Shown here piece by piece: positions 46,283-54,811 of a DNA stretch of 64,000 nucleotides. Under the pieces are notes generated by a model that saw only the letters and a program-made list of their open reading frames with translations, ran no database searches and was not told the DNA's origin. Both the position numbers and the translations under genes were made by a program. Every line of letters starts with the position of its first letter. The first letter of the stretch is position 1. Source of the stretch: Bdellovibrionales bacterium (GTDB taxonomy: Bacteria > Bdellovibrionota > Bdellovibrionia > Bdellovibrionales > Bdellovibrionaceae); assembly GCA_018266295.1 (NCBI GenBank), contig JAFEAQ010000015.1, positions 1 to 64,000 on the forward strand. The letters are read 5' to 3'.

Positions 46283-47770
46283 ATGTTAGCAGATCGCAGA
46301 GCCAAGATCGTCGCAACTATCGGCCCATCCACTCGTGATGAGGCTTCCCTTGAAAAAGCAATCAAAGCCGGGCTCAATGTTGCCCGGCTTAATTTTAGCC
46401 ATGGCAATCATGAGGATCACCTGAAAGTGATCCACACTGTTCGCAAACTTTCCCGCGAACTCCGTGCGCCCGTAACAATTCTTCAAGACTTGCAAGGTCC
46501 AAAAATTCGGGTCGGTAAGTTTGAGAAGGGCTCTATTCCTCTTAAAAAGGGCGATAAGCTTGTAGTTACGACAGATAATGTTGTGGGGCGTGAGGGACTT
46601 ATTCCAAGTGATTTTAAAGAGCTCCCTCAGTCTGTACAGCCAGGCACGAAAATTCTTTTGGATGACGGATTGCTTGAGTTGAAGGTTTTGCAAGTCCGCG
46701 GCAATGAAGTGGATGTGGAAGTGGTCTTTGGCGGTATTTTGAAAGACCGCAAAGGGATGAATCTTCCGGGGGCGAACCTTCCGGTGGATTGCATGACGAC
46801 AAAAGATTTGGAAGATCTCGAGTTCGGTCTTGCGAACGGTGTTGACTACGTTGCTTTGAGTTTTGTTCGTCATCCGCGTGATATTCGCAAGCTGCGTGAA
46901 ATTATTGAAAGTAAGAAATCTCCGGCAAGAATTTGCGCGAAGATTGAAATGGTTGAAGCCCTCGATAATCTTGAAGAGATTGCTCGTCTCAGTGATGCGA
47001 TTATGGTTGCGCGTGGAGATTTGGCTGTTGAAGTTGGTCAAACCCTGTTGCCGGGTATTCAAAAGAAGATCATTACTCTTTGTAATCAGCTCAGAAAGCC
47101 TGTTATTACGGCGACTCAAATGCTCGATAGCATGGTTGAAAATCCTCGTCCGACGAGAGCTGAGATCACAGACGTTGCGAATGCTGTCCTTGATGGCTCG
47201 GACGCTTTGATGCTTTCTGCAGAGTCGGCAAGTGGTAAGCATCCTTTCCTTGCGATCCGCACTATGCATGACATTATCGTTGAGGTCGAGCGGACCGAAG
47301 AGAAGTACTATAAGATCTCTCTTGAAAACGAATTCTTAAGTCCTCCGGCGGCGATCGCAGCGAGCGCGAGTTTGTCTGCGTTGAAGCTGAATGCGCAAGC
47401 GATTGTGTGTCTGACAACGACAGGGAAGACGGCAAATATTATTGCCAGCTATCGCCCTAAGGCACGCATTATCGCAGTCACAGACCGTATGGATGTGTTG
47501 AATACTCTGGAGCTGACTTGGGGTATTCAAACGCTGACGTTGAAGCCTTACAAGACAATGGAAGACATCCTTGATCAGGTGGATAACCTTCTTGTCAGAA
47601 ATGGTTTGGCGAAGACAGGAGATCGCGTGATCTTTACTCTCGGTCAGCCGATTTCAGACGGCGCAAAGACGAATGCGCTCTTCTTGCATATCGTGGGCGC
47701 TGAAAACCAAGTGCGCGCGAAGGATGACGAGCTTCCGCTGCGATGTCAGGCAGATCCTAATATTCAATAA
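46283..47770 (+). CDS. pyk: Pyruvate kinase
   Basis: Converts PEP and ADP to pyruvate and ATP. 495 residues with 'KIVATIGPSTRDEASLEKAI', 'ARLNFSHGNHEDH', the B domain (about 70-170), the signature 'ICAKIEMVEALDNLEEI' and 'TATQMLDSMVENPRPTRAE'. The C-terminal domain is complete. A perfect terminator follows the stop. Confidence 0.98.
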   Translation: MLADRRAKIVATIGPSTRDEASLEKAIKAGLNVARLNFSHGNHEDHLKVIHTVRKLSRELRAPVTILQDLQGPKIRVGKFEKGSIPLKKGDKLVVTTDNVVGREGLIPSDFKELPQSVQPGTKILLDDGLLELKVLQVRGNEVDVEVVFGGILKDRKGMNLPGANLPVDCMTTKDLEDLEFGLANGVDYVALSFVRHPRDIRKLREIIESKKSPARICAKIEMVEALDNLEEIARLSDAIMVARGDLAVEVGQTLLPGIQKKIITLCNQLRKPVITATQMLDSMVENPRPTRAEITDVANAVLDGSDALMLSAESASGKHPFLAIRTMHDIIVEVERTEEKYYKISLENEFLSPPAAIAASASLSALKLNAQAIVCLTTTGKTANIIASYRPKARIIAVTDRMDVLNTLELTWGIQTLTLKPYKTMEDILDQVDNLLVRNGLAKTGDRVIFTLGQPISDGAKTNALFLHIVGAENQVRAKDDELPLRCQADPNIQ

Positions 47771-47798
47771 AAAAAGCCACCGCAAGGTGGCTTTTTTG
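47771..47798 (+). terminator. Rho-independent terminator after pyk
   Basis: 11-bp stem (47771-47781 with 47786-47796) with a GCAA tetraloop and a T run. Confidence 0.93.
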
Positions 47799-47823
47799 TT
47801 TCTGTCAGGTCAGGTGCTAAATC

Positions 47824-48804
47824 CTAGCGAAGATGTTTTTTCAGATTATTAATGAGGCCCCAGTTTTTCACCATTTTTGAAACTTCCGCCGGGTTCACGC
47901 TAATAAAAATGCCGGACTCTTCCATGATTTTTTCTGATACGAGTTTCTTTTCGATGGCCGGATTGAGTTCTTCAACACGGATCAAGCGGCCAAGATCCTT
48001 CATGGATTCATTTTGAATATCGTTTACATTCACTTTGTGAAAGCCTTTGGCATCCGGCTGAACTTTTGCGGCAAAGTGAAGGATGCCATCCATGATTTTG
48101 CACTCGTCATCTCTGAGGGAAATCTTCTCTTTGTCAGAGCTAAAGAGCCATTCTGTGTACCAGTCAACGAACTCAAACAAGTAATCCGGCTGAAGATTGA
48201 TCATCTTCTGGCGGCCTTCGCCGAGATCTTCAATCGTCATATAGCCGAGAGTTTTCAAAGCCGCTGTCATGCTGTTCATTTTGTTCGTAGCTTCTTGGAA
48301 AACCTGAATCGTATATCGGCGCAACACACCCGCTGGAACCGAAACGCCGCCTTCTTCGGGTTTGCCATATTTGTGTCCAACAAGATTGATCAGAGACAAA
48401 AGCTTCGTCACTGTGTGAGGCGGGAAGCGGTCTTCTTCTTGGCCCGCGGGGTTCTCAAGCATTTTGATTTTCTTATTGGCCTCGCGCAGGTTTTCGTTCA
48501 TGGTTCTCATGATCGCTTTGACCCAAACTGGCAGTGAATCCATTTGGGAGTTGAGGCCTTCGTAAGGAAGAGAAATAACTTCAGAGTCCTTCATCGCTTT
48601 GACATTCGCGCTGCGAGGTTTTTTGTCAAAGATCGCCATTTCTCCAACCATGGAGCCCGGGCCGATTTCGGCAAGAACGACTTCAGAGGTTCCCTTGGTT
48701 TTTGTGACGGCTAACATCCCGGATTTTACGATATACATCGCATCCGGCGCATCTCCTTCGCGGAATAAGTAAGTATCTTTTGCGACTTTTTTGCCGTCAG
48801 CCAC
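47824..48804 (-). CDS. Cyclic-nucleotide-binding-domain protein
   Basis: 326 residues, starting with GTG (GAGGGGAAG upstream). The CNB domain spans 1-115 and its phosphate-binding cassette reads 'GEMAIFDKKPRSANV' at 54-68, keeping the Glu, Arg and Ser that hold cAMP in CRP. A helix follows, then about 200 residues that do not contain a recognisable CRP helix-turn-helix; they include 'YTIQVFQEATNKMNSMTAALK' in part. It is therefore either a divergent regulator or a cyclic-nucleotide sensor without DNA binding. It is convergent with pyk. Confidence 0.82.
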   Translation of the reverse strand: MADGKKVAKDTYLFREGDAPDAMYIVKSGMLAVTKTKGTSEVVLAEIGPGSMVGEMAIFDKKPRSANVKAMKDSEVISLPYEGLNSQMDSLPVWVKAIMRTMNENLREANKKIKMLENPAGQEEDRFPPHTVTKLLSLINLVGHKYGKPEEGGVSVPAGVLRRYTIQVFQEATNKMNSMTAALKTLGYMTIEDLGEGRQKMINLQPDYLFEFVDWYTEWLFSSDKEKISLRDDECKIMDGILHFAAKVQPDAKGFHKVNVNDIQNESMKDLGRLIRVEELNPAIEKKLVSEKIMEESGIFISVNPAEVSKMVKNWGLINNLKKHLR

Positions 48805-49003
48805 GATCTTCCCCTCGCTAAAACTCTTTCCATAAGTATGACTTTAATCAGAGCGGGCGGCAAATAGACCTCGACCGAGGGCGAGCTGTTTCGAACGCTA
48901 ACGAAAGCAAGAGCAACAGTAAAATACTCTTGTGCTTAATTTTGCAATACTCCGTCATAGACCGCGCAACAACCTTTACTATGTTGAGTTGCGGAGGCTT
49001 CCC

Positions 49004-49234
49004 ATGAAAACATTTATGGCTATTTCGTTACTCTCGATCCTAGGTCTTTGGAGTTTTGTTGCCGGGGCAGAACAGCATCCGATGGTAGCTCCTGCGGCAG
49101 GGGTTGCAATTGTTGCCGACAATGCCGGCCAGTGTCCTTATGGCTATAAAGAGGTGCCGACTTATAAGTGGAGTAAGTCAGAGCATCGCTGGGTGTACGT
49201 CGGTTACACTTGCTATCCATCGGGCGGTTACTAG
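49004..49234 (+). CDS. Small secreted protein with a Cys pair
   Basis: 76 residues from ATG 49004 with GGAGG upstream. A signal peptide (1-22) precedes a mature part of about 54 residues with two Cys (QCPYGYKE and YTCYPSGGY) and Tyr/Gly-rich sequence. The CPYGY motif recurs in the lipoprotein at 59191. Function unknown. Confidence 0.7.
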   Translation: MKTFMAISLLSILGLWSFVAGAEQHPMVAPAAGVAIVADNAGQCPYGYKEVPTYKWSKSEHRWVYVGYTCYPSGGY

Positions 49235-49288
49235 ACCGCTGGCATCCTTGTTGCTTCATTGGTCCTTGTCTTTAAAAAGGGGGACACA

Positions 49289-49852
49289 ATGAAACCACTT
49301 CTAATGATCGCTCTCATTTTATCAGCGACGACTGCTTTTGCGGATTCTTTTAAATTAACTCGCGACGGCCAGGAGTATCTTTGTACGGCGACGGCGCCGA
49401 CAACACCTGGAGGTGCTGTCGATTGCGTGAATAAGGCTTATTCGGGCCCATTTAGTAGGGATGAGTCCATGAGACTTTGCTCAGGGGCGAGATCAACAGC
49501 TCCTGCAGAGTGTGCCATGAAAGCCTACGCAGGTCCTCTTTCTAAAGAAGAGTCTATTAATCTTTGCATTCATGCTCGCTCAACCGGTCCTGTGGACTGT
49601 GTTTCAAAAGCTTATGCCGGTCCATTTTCAAAGGCGGAGTCCTTGGATCTTTGCAGTGGCGATACAAGCGTTGCAACGGCGGATTGCGCGATTAAAGCCT
49701 ATGCAGGTCCCTACTCAAAAGCCGAATCGATTCGCCTCTGTAAAGGCGAACCTCAGTTGATGATGCGTTCTCTGAAACTCATGGAAAAATCTCAAGAGAT
49801 CCAGCAAAAAGTGATGCAGATGAAAGTCACTTATCCGGTATTGCGGCAGTAG
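49289..49852 (+). CDS. Secreted protein with four Cys-paired KAYAGP repeats
   Basis: 187 residues from ATG 49289 (AAGGGGGA upstream), signal peptide about 1-18. Four repeats of about 27 residues follow (about 40-150), each 'C..KAYAGP.SK.ES..LC', so every unit has two Cys set 19 residues apart. The C-terminus is a Met/Gln-rich helix. No known family is recognised; the regular Cys spacing suggests disulfide-stapled helical hairpins in the periplasm. Confidence 0.75.
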   Translation: MKPLLMIALILSATTAFADSFKLTRDGQEYLCTATAPTTPGGAVDCVNKAYSGPFSRDESMRLCSGARSTAPAECAMKAYAGPLSKEESINLCIHARSTGPVDCVSKAYAGPFSKAESLDLCSGDTSVATADCAIKAYAGPYSKAESIRLCKGEPQLMMRSLKLMEKSQEIQQKVMQMKVTYPVLRQ

Positions 49853-49944
49853 TTTTGGTTAAATTTCTGCAAGGGTCTTATTCAACTTTTCGGTGATTAT
49901 CGCTTCCAGGCTGGAAATGTTCCCAGGTGATGTAGACAATAAAA

Positions 49945-49967
49945 AAACCCGCTTTATCAGCGGGTTT
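49945..49967 (-). terminator. Terminator of the scoAB operon
   Basis: 9-bp stem (49945-49953 with 49959-49967), loop of 5; on the minus strand followed by a T run (TTTTTTTATT including the last stem bases). Confidence 0.85.
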
Positions 49968-49993
49968 GAAATTCCTACTTTGTAAATTCAGAA

Positions 49994-50650
49994 TTAGAAC
50001 TTCATCGGTTTGCAGTCCGGAGCGACTGTCATCTTGCCTTCAGTGGCAGCGACAACTTTCTCTGGAGTCAAATCCGGTGCGTACTCACGAAGAACGAAAC
50101 CGTTCGGAGTGACATCAATCACGCCGAAATCAGAAACGATTTTCTTAATACAGTTCACACCCGTCAGAGGTAATGTGCACTTCGTGCGAAGTTTTGAATT
50201 ACCTTCTTTGTCCGTGTGTTGCATTGCCACAATCACGTTTTTAGCACCGGCGACGAGATCCATCGCGCCGCCCATGCCTTTGATCATTTTACCTGGAACC
50301 ATCCAGTTGGCGATGCTGCCGTTTTGATCCACTTCCATCGCCCCCAAAACAGTGAGATCGACATGGCCTCCGCGAATCATCGCAAAGCTATCCGCAGAAC
50401 TAAAGAAGCTTGCGCCCTTCAGTGCTGTCACAGTTTGTTTGCCGGCGTTGATAAGATCTGGATCGATGTCTTTCTCGAGCGGGAAGGGACCCATGCCGAG
50501 AAGACCGTTTTCGCTCTGTAACATAACGGATTTTGTTGGCGGAATAAAGTTCGCTACCAATGTCGGGATGCCGATACCCAAATTGACGGTATAGCCGTCT
50601 TCAACTTCTTGTGCGATTCGCTGAGCGATTTGATCACGATTTAAAGGCAT
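49994..50650 (-). CDS. scoB: 3-oxoacid CoA-transferase, subunit B
   Basis: Moves CoA between succinyl-CoA and acetoacetate. 218 residues with 'NLGIGIPTLVANF' and the active-site Glu in 'QSENGLLGMG' (E47), then 'DLTVLGAMEVDQNGSIANW'. It follows scoA with a 3-nt gap, and both lie downstream of a thiolase gene on the minus strand, so the operon links acetoacetate to acetyl-CoA. Confidence 0.95.
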   Translation of the reverse strand: MPLNRDQIAQRIAQEVEDGYTVNLGIGIPTLVANFIPPTKSVMLQSENGLLGMGPFPLEKDIDPDLINAGKQTVTALKGASFFSSADSFAMIRGGHVDLTVLGAMEVDQNGSIANWMVPGKMIKGMGGAMDLVAGAKNVIVAMQHTDKEGNSKLRTKCTLPLTGVNCIKKIVSDFGVIDVTPNGFVLREYAPDLTPEKVVAATEGKMTVAPDCKPMKF

Positions 50651-50653
50651 GAC

Positions 50654-51355
50654 TTAACCCTTTCTCACAGTCTTTTGTTCTATGCGTTTTTCATAACCTT
50701 TTCCTTGGAAAATGCGCTGAACGTAAACGCCTGGAGTGTGAACTTGATCTGGATCGAGTTCACCCACTTCAACAAGTTCTTCAACTTCAGCGACTGTGAT
50801 TTTGCCTGCGGTCGCCGCCATCGGGTTAAAGTTACGAGCGGTTTTTCTGAAAACTAAGTTTCCGAATTTATCACCCTTCCAGGCTTTGACTAGAGCAAAG
50901 TCGCCCACGATTCCGCGCTCAAGCACATAATCGCGGCCATCAAAGTTTTTAATCTCTTTGCCTTCAGCAACCAAAGTGCCCACTCCCGTTGGAGTGTAGA
51001 AGCCGGCAATACCGGCGCCACCGGCGCGCATGCGCTCAGCCAGTGTGCCTTGGGGGCAGAATTCAAGTTCCAACTCGCCGTTCATGAATTGTTTTTCAAA
51101 CGTCGCGTTTTCACCGACGTAAGAAGAAATCATTTTCTTGATTTGGTGAGAGTGAAGCAAGATGCCCAAACCGAAATCATCCACACCGGCGTTGTTAGAA
51201 ACGCAAGTGAGGCCTTTAACTCCAAGCTCTTTTAAGGCTTGGATGCTGTTCTCAGGAATACCGCAAAGACCAAAACCCCCAACGATGAGGGTCATGCCGT
51301 CTTTGATGCCTTCAAGGGCTGACTTGGCGTCAGCGTAAACTTTACTCTTAGACAT
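50654..51355 (-). CDS. scoA: 3-oxoacid CoA-transferase, subunit A
   Basis: 233 residues with '[17 protein letters not shown]', '[16 protein letters not shown]' and '[20 protein letters not shown]', the standard subunit A pattern. Together with ScoB it forms the SCOT-type enzyme. It starts 3 nt after the thiolase stop. Operon order is thiolase, scoA, scoB. Confidence 0.95.
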   Translation of the reverse strand: MSKSKVYADAKSALEGIKDGMTLIVGGFGLCGIPENSIQALKELGVKGLTCVSNNAGVDDFGLGILLHSHQIKKMISSYVGENATFEKQFMNGELELEFCPQGTLAERMRAGGAGIAGFYTPTGVGTLVAEGKEIKNFDGRDYVLERGIVGDFALVKAWKGDKFGNLVFRKTARNFNPMAATAGKITVAEVEELVEVGELDPDQVHTPGVYVQRIFQGKGYEKRIEQKTVRKG

Positions 51356-51358
51356 GAT

Positions 51359-52534
51359 TTACACTTTCTCAACGATCACAGCGACTGCTTCACCGCCGCC
51401 GATGCACAAAGTAGCAAGACCGTAGCGTTTGTTTTTAGAGTGAAGAGCGTGAATCAACGTTGTCATGATACGAGCGCCGCTGGCGCCGATCGGGTGACCG
51501 ATGGCAACTGCGCCACCGTAAACGTTGACCTTCTCAGCTGGGATTTCAAGTTCTTTCATTGCAACTTGCGTAACCACAGCGAATGCTTCGTTGATCTCCC
51601 AAAGATCGATGTCCGCGATTTTCAAGTTTGCATTTTGCAATGCTTTTTTGATCGCGCCGACAGGGGCTGTTGTGAAGTACTTAGGATCTTGAGCGAAAGT
51701 CGCTTGGGCAACGATTTTTGCCAAAGGTTTTGCGCCACGGGCTTTTGCTGTGCTTTCAGTCATCAAAACCATTGCGGCAGCACCGTCGTTGATTTTAGAC
51801 GCGTTCGCCGCTGTGATCGTACCGTCTTTTTCAAAAGCCGGGCGAAGACCAGGGATTTTGTCGAAATTCGTGTTAAACGGTTCTTCGTCTTTATCAACAG
51901 TGACAGCACCTTTTTTAGATTCGATCGTTACTGGCGCGATTTCGTTTTTGAAAGCACCAGAGTTGATTGCCGCTTGGGCTTTTTTGTAAGAATCAATTGC
52001 AAAAGCATCTTGTTGCTCACGGGTGAAGTGATTTTCTTTTACGCAGATTTCAGCTGCAGAGCCCATATGGAAGTTGTTGTATGGATCCCAGAGACCATCT
52101 TTGATCATAGAATCAACAATCGTTGCTGGACCCATGCGGTAGCCTGCACGAGAATTTTCAAGCAAGTGCGGAGCCATCGACATGTTTTCTTGGCCGCCGG
52201 CAACCGCAATTTTTGTGTGACCGAGTTGCAAAGAGTCCGCTGCAAGCATCAGAGCTTTAAGGCCAGAGCCGCAAACTTTATTGATTGTCATGCAGGGAGT
52301 AGAATTTTTAAGACCTGCAAATAGAGCTGCTTGGCGAGCCGGAGCTTGACCAACACCTGCAGTCAGAACTTCACCCATGATGCACTCATCGATTTCGTCT
52401 GGAGAAACTTGAGCGCGGTTCAATGCTTCCTTGATGGCAGTTGCGCCCAATTTTGGGGCAGGTAGAGAGCTCAAAGCTCCTTGAAAAGAGGCCACCGGTG
52501 TACGCACGGCGCTAACAATCACAACGTTTTCCAT
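51359..52534 (-). CDS. atoB: Acetyl-CoA C-acetyltransferase (thiolase)
   Basis: Condenses or cleaves acetoacetyl-CoA. 391 residues with the nucleophile C88 in 'NKVCGSGLKALM', 'GHPIGASGARI' near residue 347 (His) and 'CIGGGEAVAVI' near 377 (Cys). AAGGAGAA precedes the ATG. As first gene of the thiolase-scoA-scoB operon it supports use of acetoacetate or related acids, which fits a predator living on host lipids and polyhydroxybutyrate; that last point is inference. Confidence 0.95.
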   Translation of the reverse strand: MENVVIVSAVRTPVASFQGALSSLPAPKLGATAIKEALNRAQVSPDEIDECIMGEVLTAGVGQAPARQAALFAGLKNSTPCMTINKVCGSGLKALMLAADSLQLGHTKIAVAGGQENMSMAPHLLENSRAGYRMGPATIVDSMIKDGLWDPYNNFHMGSAAEICVKENHFTREQQDAFAIDSYKKAQAAINSGAFKNEIAPVTIESKKGAVTVDKDEEPFNTNFDKIPGLRPAFEKDGTITAANASKINDGAAAMVLMTESTAKARGAKPLAKIVAQATFAQDPKYFTTAPVGAIKKALQNANLKIADIDLWEINEAFAVVTQVAMKELEIPAEKVNVYGGAVAIGHPIGASGARIMTTLIHALHSKNKRYGLATLCIGGGEAVAVIVEKV

Positions 52535-52638
52535 AAATTCTCCTTTAATTGAAAGAAACTCTAGCTAGAACCCGACCAATCTTTTATATTTTCAGGAGAG
52601 AGTCAAATAGACGCTTTTAGATTAAACGGAGTGACACA

Positions 52639-53679
52639 ATGAAGTGTAACGACACGCAATTCAGTAAACCTGCGAGATGGAATTTTTCTGCCCTAGGTTT
52701 TGCTTTATTTTCCCTGCTAGTTTTTGCTCGTGGCGAGCAAGCGCAAGCCGCCCTGGCTTTTGAAGTCGCTCCACAAGATGTTGATCGTATCATTGTTGTT
52801 GGTTTAGAGGCCCATGTTCAGTTAAACGCGCAACCGAACGCTCCGAAACTGCGTGTTTCCGGCATCGACGAAACCAGTGATCCAGGTAATTTTGCTCTCG
52901 AGAAAAAAGACCGCATCCTGTTTATCAAAATGCAGGAATACTCCGACAAAAAGGAATGGAAAGAAGCTCTGACTCGCGCGCCGAAGCGTAAGACGTTGGA
53001 GTTCACGGGGGCGTCAGTTCCAGTGGAAATTCAGCTCCGTGAAGGTCAAGTGACCAGCCAAAAGTGGACGAAAGAACTTAAAGTATCACTTGTAAAAGGA
53101 CGTGTGACTGCCTCGGGTGGTTCGGCTTCTTTGACGATCCAAATTCAAAACGGGGATGCGACGGTTCAAGATCAGAGCTCGAAAGTGGCTGCGGATGTTT
53201 ATAAAGGCAATCTGACTGTCCGCAACCTGCAAGGGGACCTTGAGGGCAGTGTTTACGCAGGCACGATGACGGTGGAAAAATCCAAAGGTGTTTTGACTCT
53301 GAATACGACTCAGTCCACAGCTAAAATCTTGCAAAGCTCCGGCACGTTGCAGTTTGAAAACGTGAAGGGAAGCATTGTCACTCAGCAGTTTGCCGGTCGT
53401 GTGGACGGGCAGACGGGAGAAGGGGCGGTGAGTCTCGGAATTCTTCCTGACACAGACGTCCATGTGAAGGCGACCTCTGGCCGCGTCTCTGTGCAGACGG
53501 TGGCGGGCAGTGGAGCGTTCCTAAATTTGCTCAGCACGGACGGGGAGATCACGGTCCCTGGCGAACTTAAGGTCAATCGTTCGGCGACGGAAAAGACCGT
53601 GCGCGGACGCCTCAAGGGTGGTGAACAAAAAGGCAGTATCGTAGTTCGCTCTCAAGAGGGAAATATTGTTGTTAAATAA
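52639..53679 (+). CDS. Secreted beta-helix protein (DUF4097-like adhesin fold)
   Basis: 346 residues with a long signal peptide ending near residue 37 (AQA). From about 130 onward, short repeated strands with Gly/Asp/Ser turns ('GDATVQDQSSKVAADVYKG', 'GNLTVRNLQGDLEGSVYAG', 'GTMTVEKSKGVLTLNTTQS') are typical of the DUF4097 putative adhesin fold. Predicted to be periplasmic or surface exposed. GGAG precedes the ATG. It is followed in the same direction by the histone-like gene. Confidence 0.78.
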   Translation: MKCNDTQFSKPARWNFSALGFALFSLLVFARGEQAQAALAFEVAPQDVDRIIVVGLEAHVQLNAQPNAPKLRVSGIDETSDPGNFALEKKDRILFIKMQEYSDKKEWKEALTRAPKRKTLEFTGASVPVEIQLREGQVTSQKWTKELKVSLVKGRVTASGGSASLTIQIQNGDATVQDQSSKVAADVYKGNLTVRNLQGDLEGSVYAGTMTVEKSKGVLTLNTTQSTAKILQSSGTLQFENVKGSIVTQQFAGRVDGQTGEGAVSLGILPDTDVHVKATSGRVSVQTVAGSGAFLNLLSTDGEITVPGELKVNRSATEKTVRGRLKGGEQKGSIVVRSQEGNIVVK

Positions 53680-53720
53680 TCAGTTGACAGGGCCTTTGTA
53701 ATCATTCAAGGCTCTTTTCT

Positions 53721-54671
53721 ATGGCAAAGACAAAAAAGAAACCAGTTCCCGCAAAGAGTGCTCCTAAAAAAACAGTCGCGGCAAAAACCACCGCAAAACC
53801 AGCAGCTAAACATGCTGCGGCAAAAAAGCCCGTAGCGAAGCCTGCGGCTAAACCTGCCGCAAGTGATGCGAAGCACAAAAAGCCTGTTGCTGGCAAAGCG
53901 GCGAAAGCTCCGGAAAAACCGGCTGCTAAAAAAGCAGCGGCAGCTCCGCCAGCAAAAGCCAAGGCGGCCGCTCCGGCTCCTGTGAAGAAAGCCGCAGCAG
54001 CGACTCCTGCAAAGCCTGAAAAAAAGGCTGCAGAAAAAGAAACGAAAAAGGTCACTCCGGAACCAGCAGCAGCAAAAGCAGCGGCTCCGAAAAAGGGTGT
54101 GGCTCCGAAAAAAGCGGGGAAGCCTAAAAAAGAAGAAGCAGATGCGGACGATGATTTCGTCAGCGATGATGACTTTGCCGGCGCCGATGAAATCGGCGAA
54201 TACGAAGAGGAACTCAAAGCCGTTGAAGAATTGGACGAAGAATCCGTTGACGACGAAGCTTGGGCTGCTGAGAGCAAAGATAAAGGCGACGAAGAAGTCA
54301 TCCTCACGGATGCTGAAGGACGTCGTTATTGCCGTTCTCGTGATTGCGACCAAATCGGGATTGTTGATGGCTATTGCCGTTACCACTACTTGCTCTTCTG
54401 GAAGAAAATCCAAGTTCGTAAGAAAATTTTGGCCGATGGAAAACTCGAGAGATATGTTGAGGAGCTCACTGCGAGATATCCTGACAAGTTCCTTGAGATG
54501 ATCCGTCGCGACCTTCGTACGGAGAAAGACTTCTTGGCAGCCATTCAAGAACTCGAAATTGACGAGAGTGCTGGTGAGAATGAGTTTGAAGAGGATACGA
54601 ACGCCTACATCGAAGAAGTTCGTGGCATGGGCGAAGGTGGCTCTACCGGAGTTGACGAAGAAGAGTTCTAA
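53721..54671 (+). CDS. Histone-H1-like protein with acidic and zinc-finger domains
   Basis: 316 residues in three parts. Residues 1-140 are a Lys/Ala/Pro tail ('AAKTTAKPAAKHAAAKKPVA' style) like histone H1. Residues 141-195 are strongly acidic. From about 197 a compact domain holds 'YCRSRDC...GYCRYHY' (C-x4-C-x9-C-x2-H), a small zinc-site pattern seen next to some HNH and DNA-binding proteins, followed by helices. The likely role is binding to DNA or RNA, with the acidic part tuning it; this is inference. No signal peptide. A terminator follows. Confidence 0.75.
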   Translation: MAKTKKKPVPAKSAPKKTVAAKTTAKPAAKHAAAKKPVAKPAAKPAASDAKHKKPVAGKAAKAPEKPAAKKAAAAPPAKAKAAAPAPVKKAAAATPAKPEKKAAEKETKKVTPEPAAAKAAAPKKGVAPKKAGKPKKEEADADDDFVSDDDFAGADEIGEYEEELKAVEELDEESVDDEAWAAESKDKGDEEVILTDAEGRRYCRSRDCDQIGIVDGYCRYHYLLFWKKIQVRKKILADGKLERYVEELTARYPDKFLEMIRRDLRTEKDFLAAIQELEIDESAGENEFEEDTNAYIEEVRGMGEGGSTGVDEEEF

Positions 54672-54728
54672 AGGGCCCTTCGTTGGATTATGGAGGCAGC
54701 TCCATATTTACGAGTCAAAAGTTAATAG

Positions 54729-54760
54729 AATGGGACCCAAAAGGTCCCATTTTTCTTTTT
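54729..54760 (+). terminator. Terminator after the histone-like gene
   Basis: 9-bp stem (54729-54737 with 54743-54751), 5-nt loop, then TTTCTTTTTT. Confidence 0.9.
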
Positions 54761-54811
54761 TGCTTCCGCGCTTCCACACTTCCTCTTACAATTTCATGAG
54801 AGGATGTTTTT

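Noticed and set aside
46286-47269. 327-codon frame opposite pyk
   Set aside because: A shadow of the pyk codon pattern; pyk is unmistakable. Similar shadows lie opposite prfC (22114-22842) and the thiolase gene (51440-52324).
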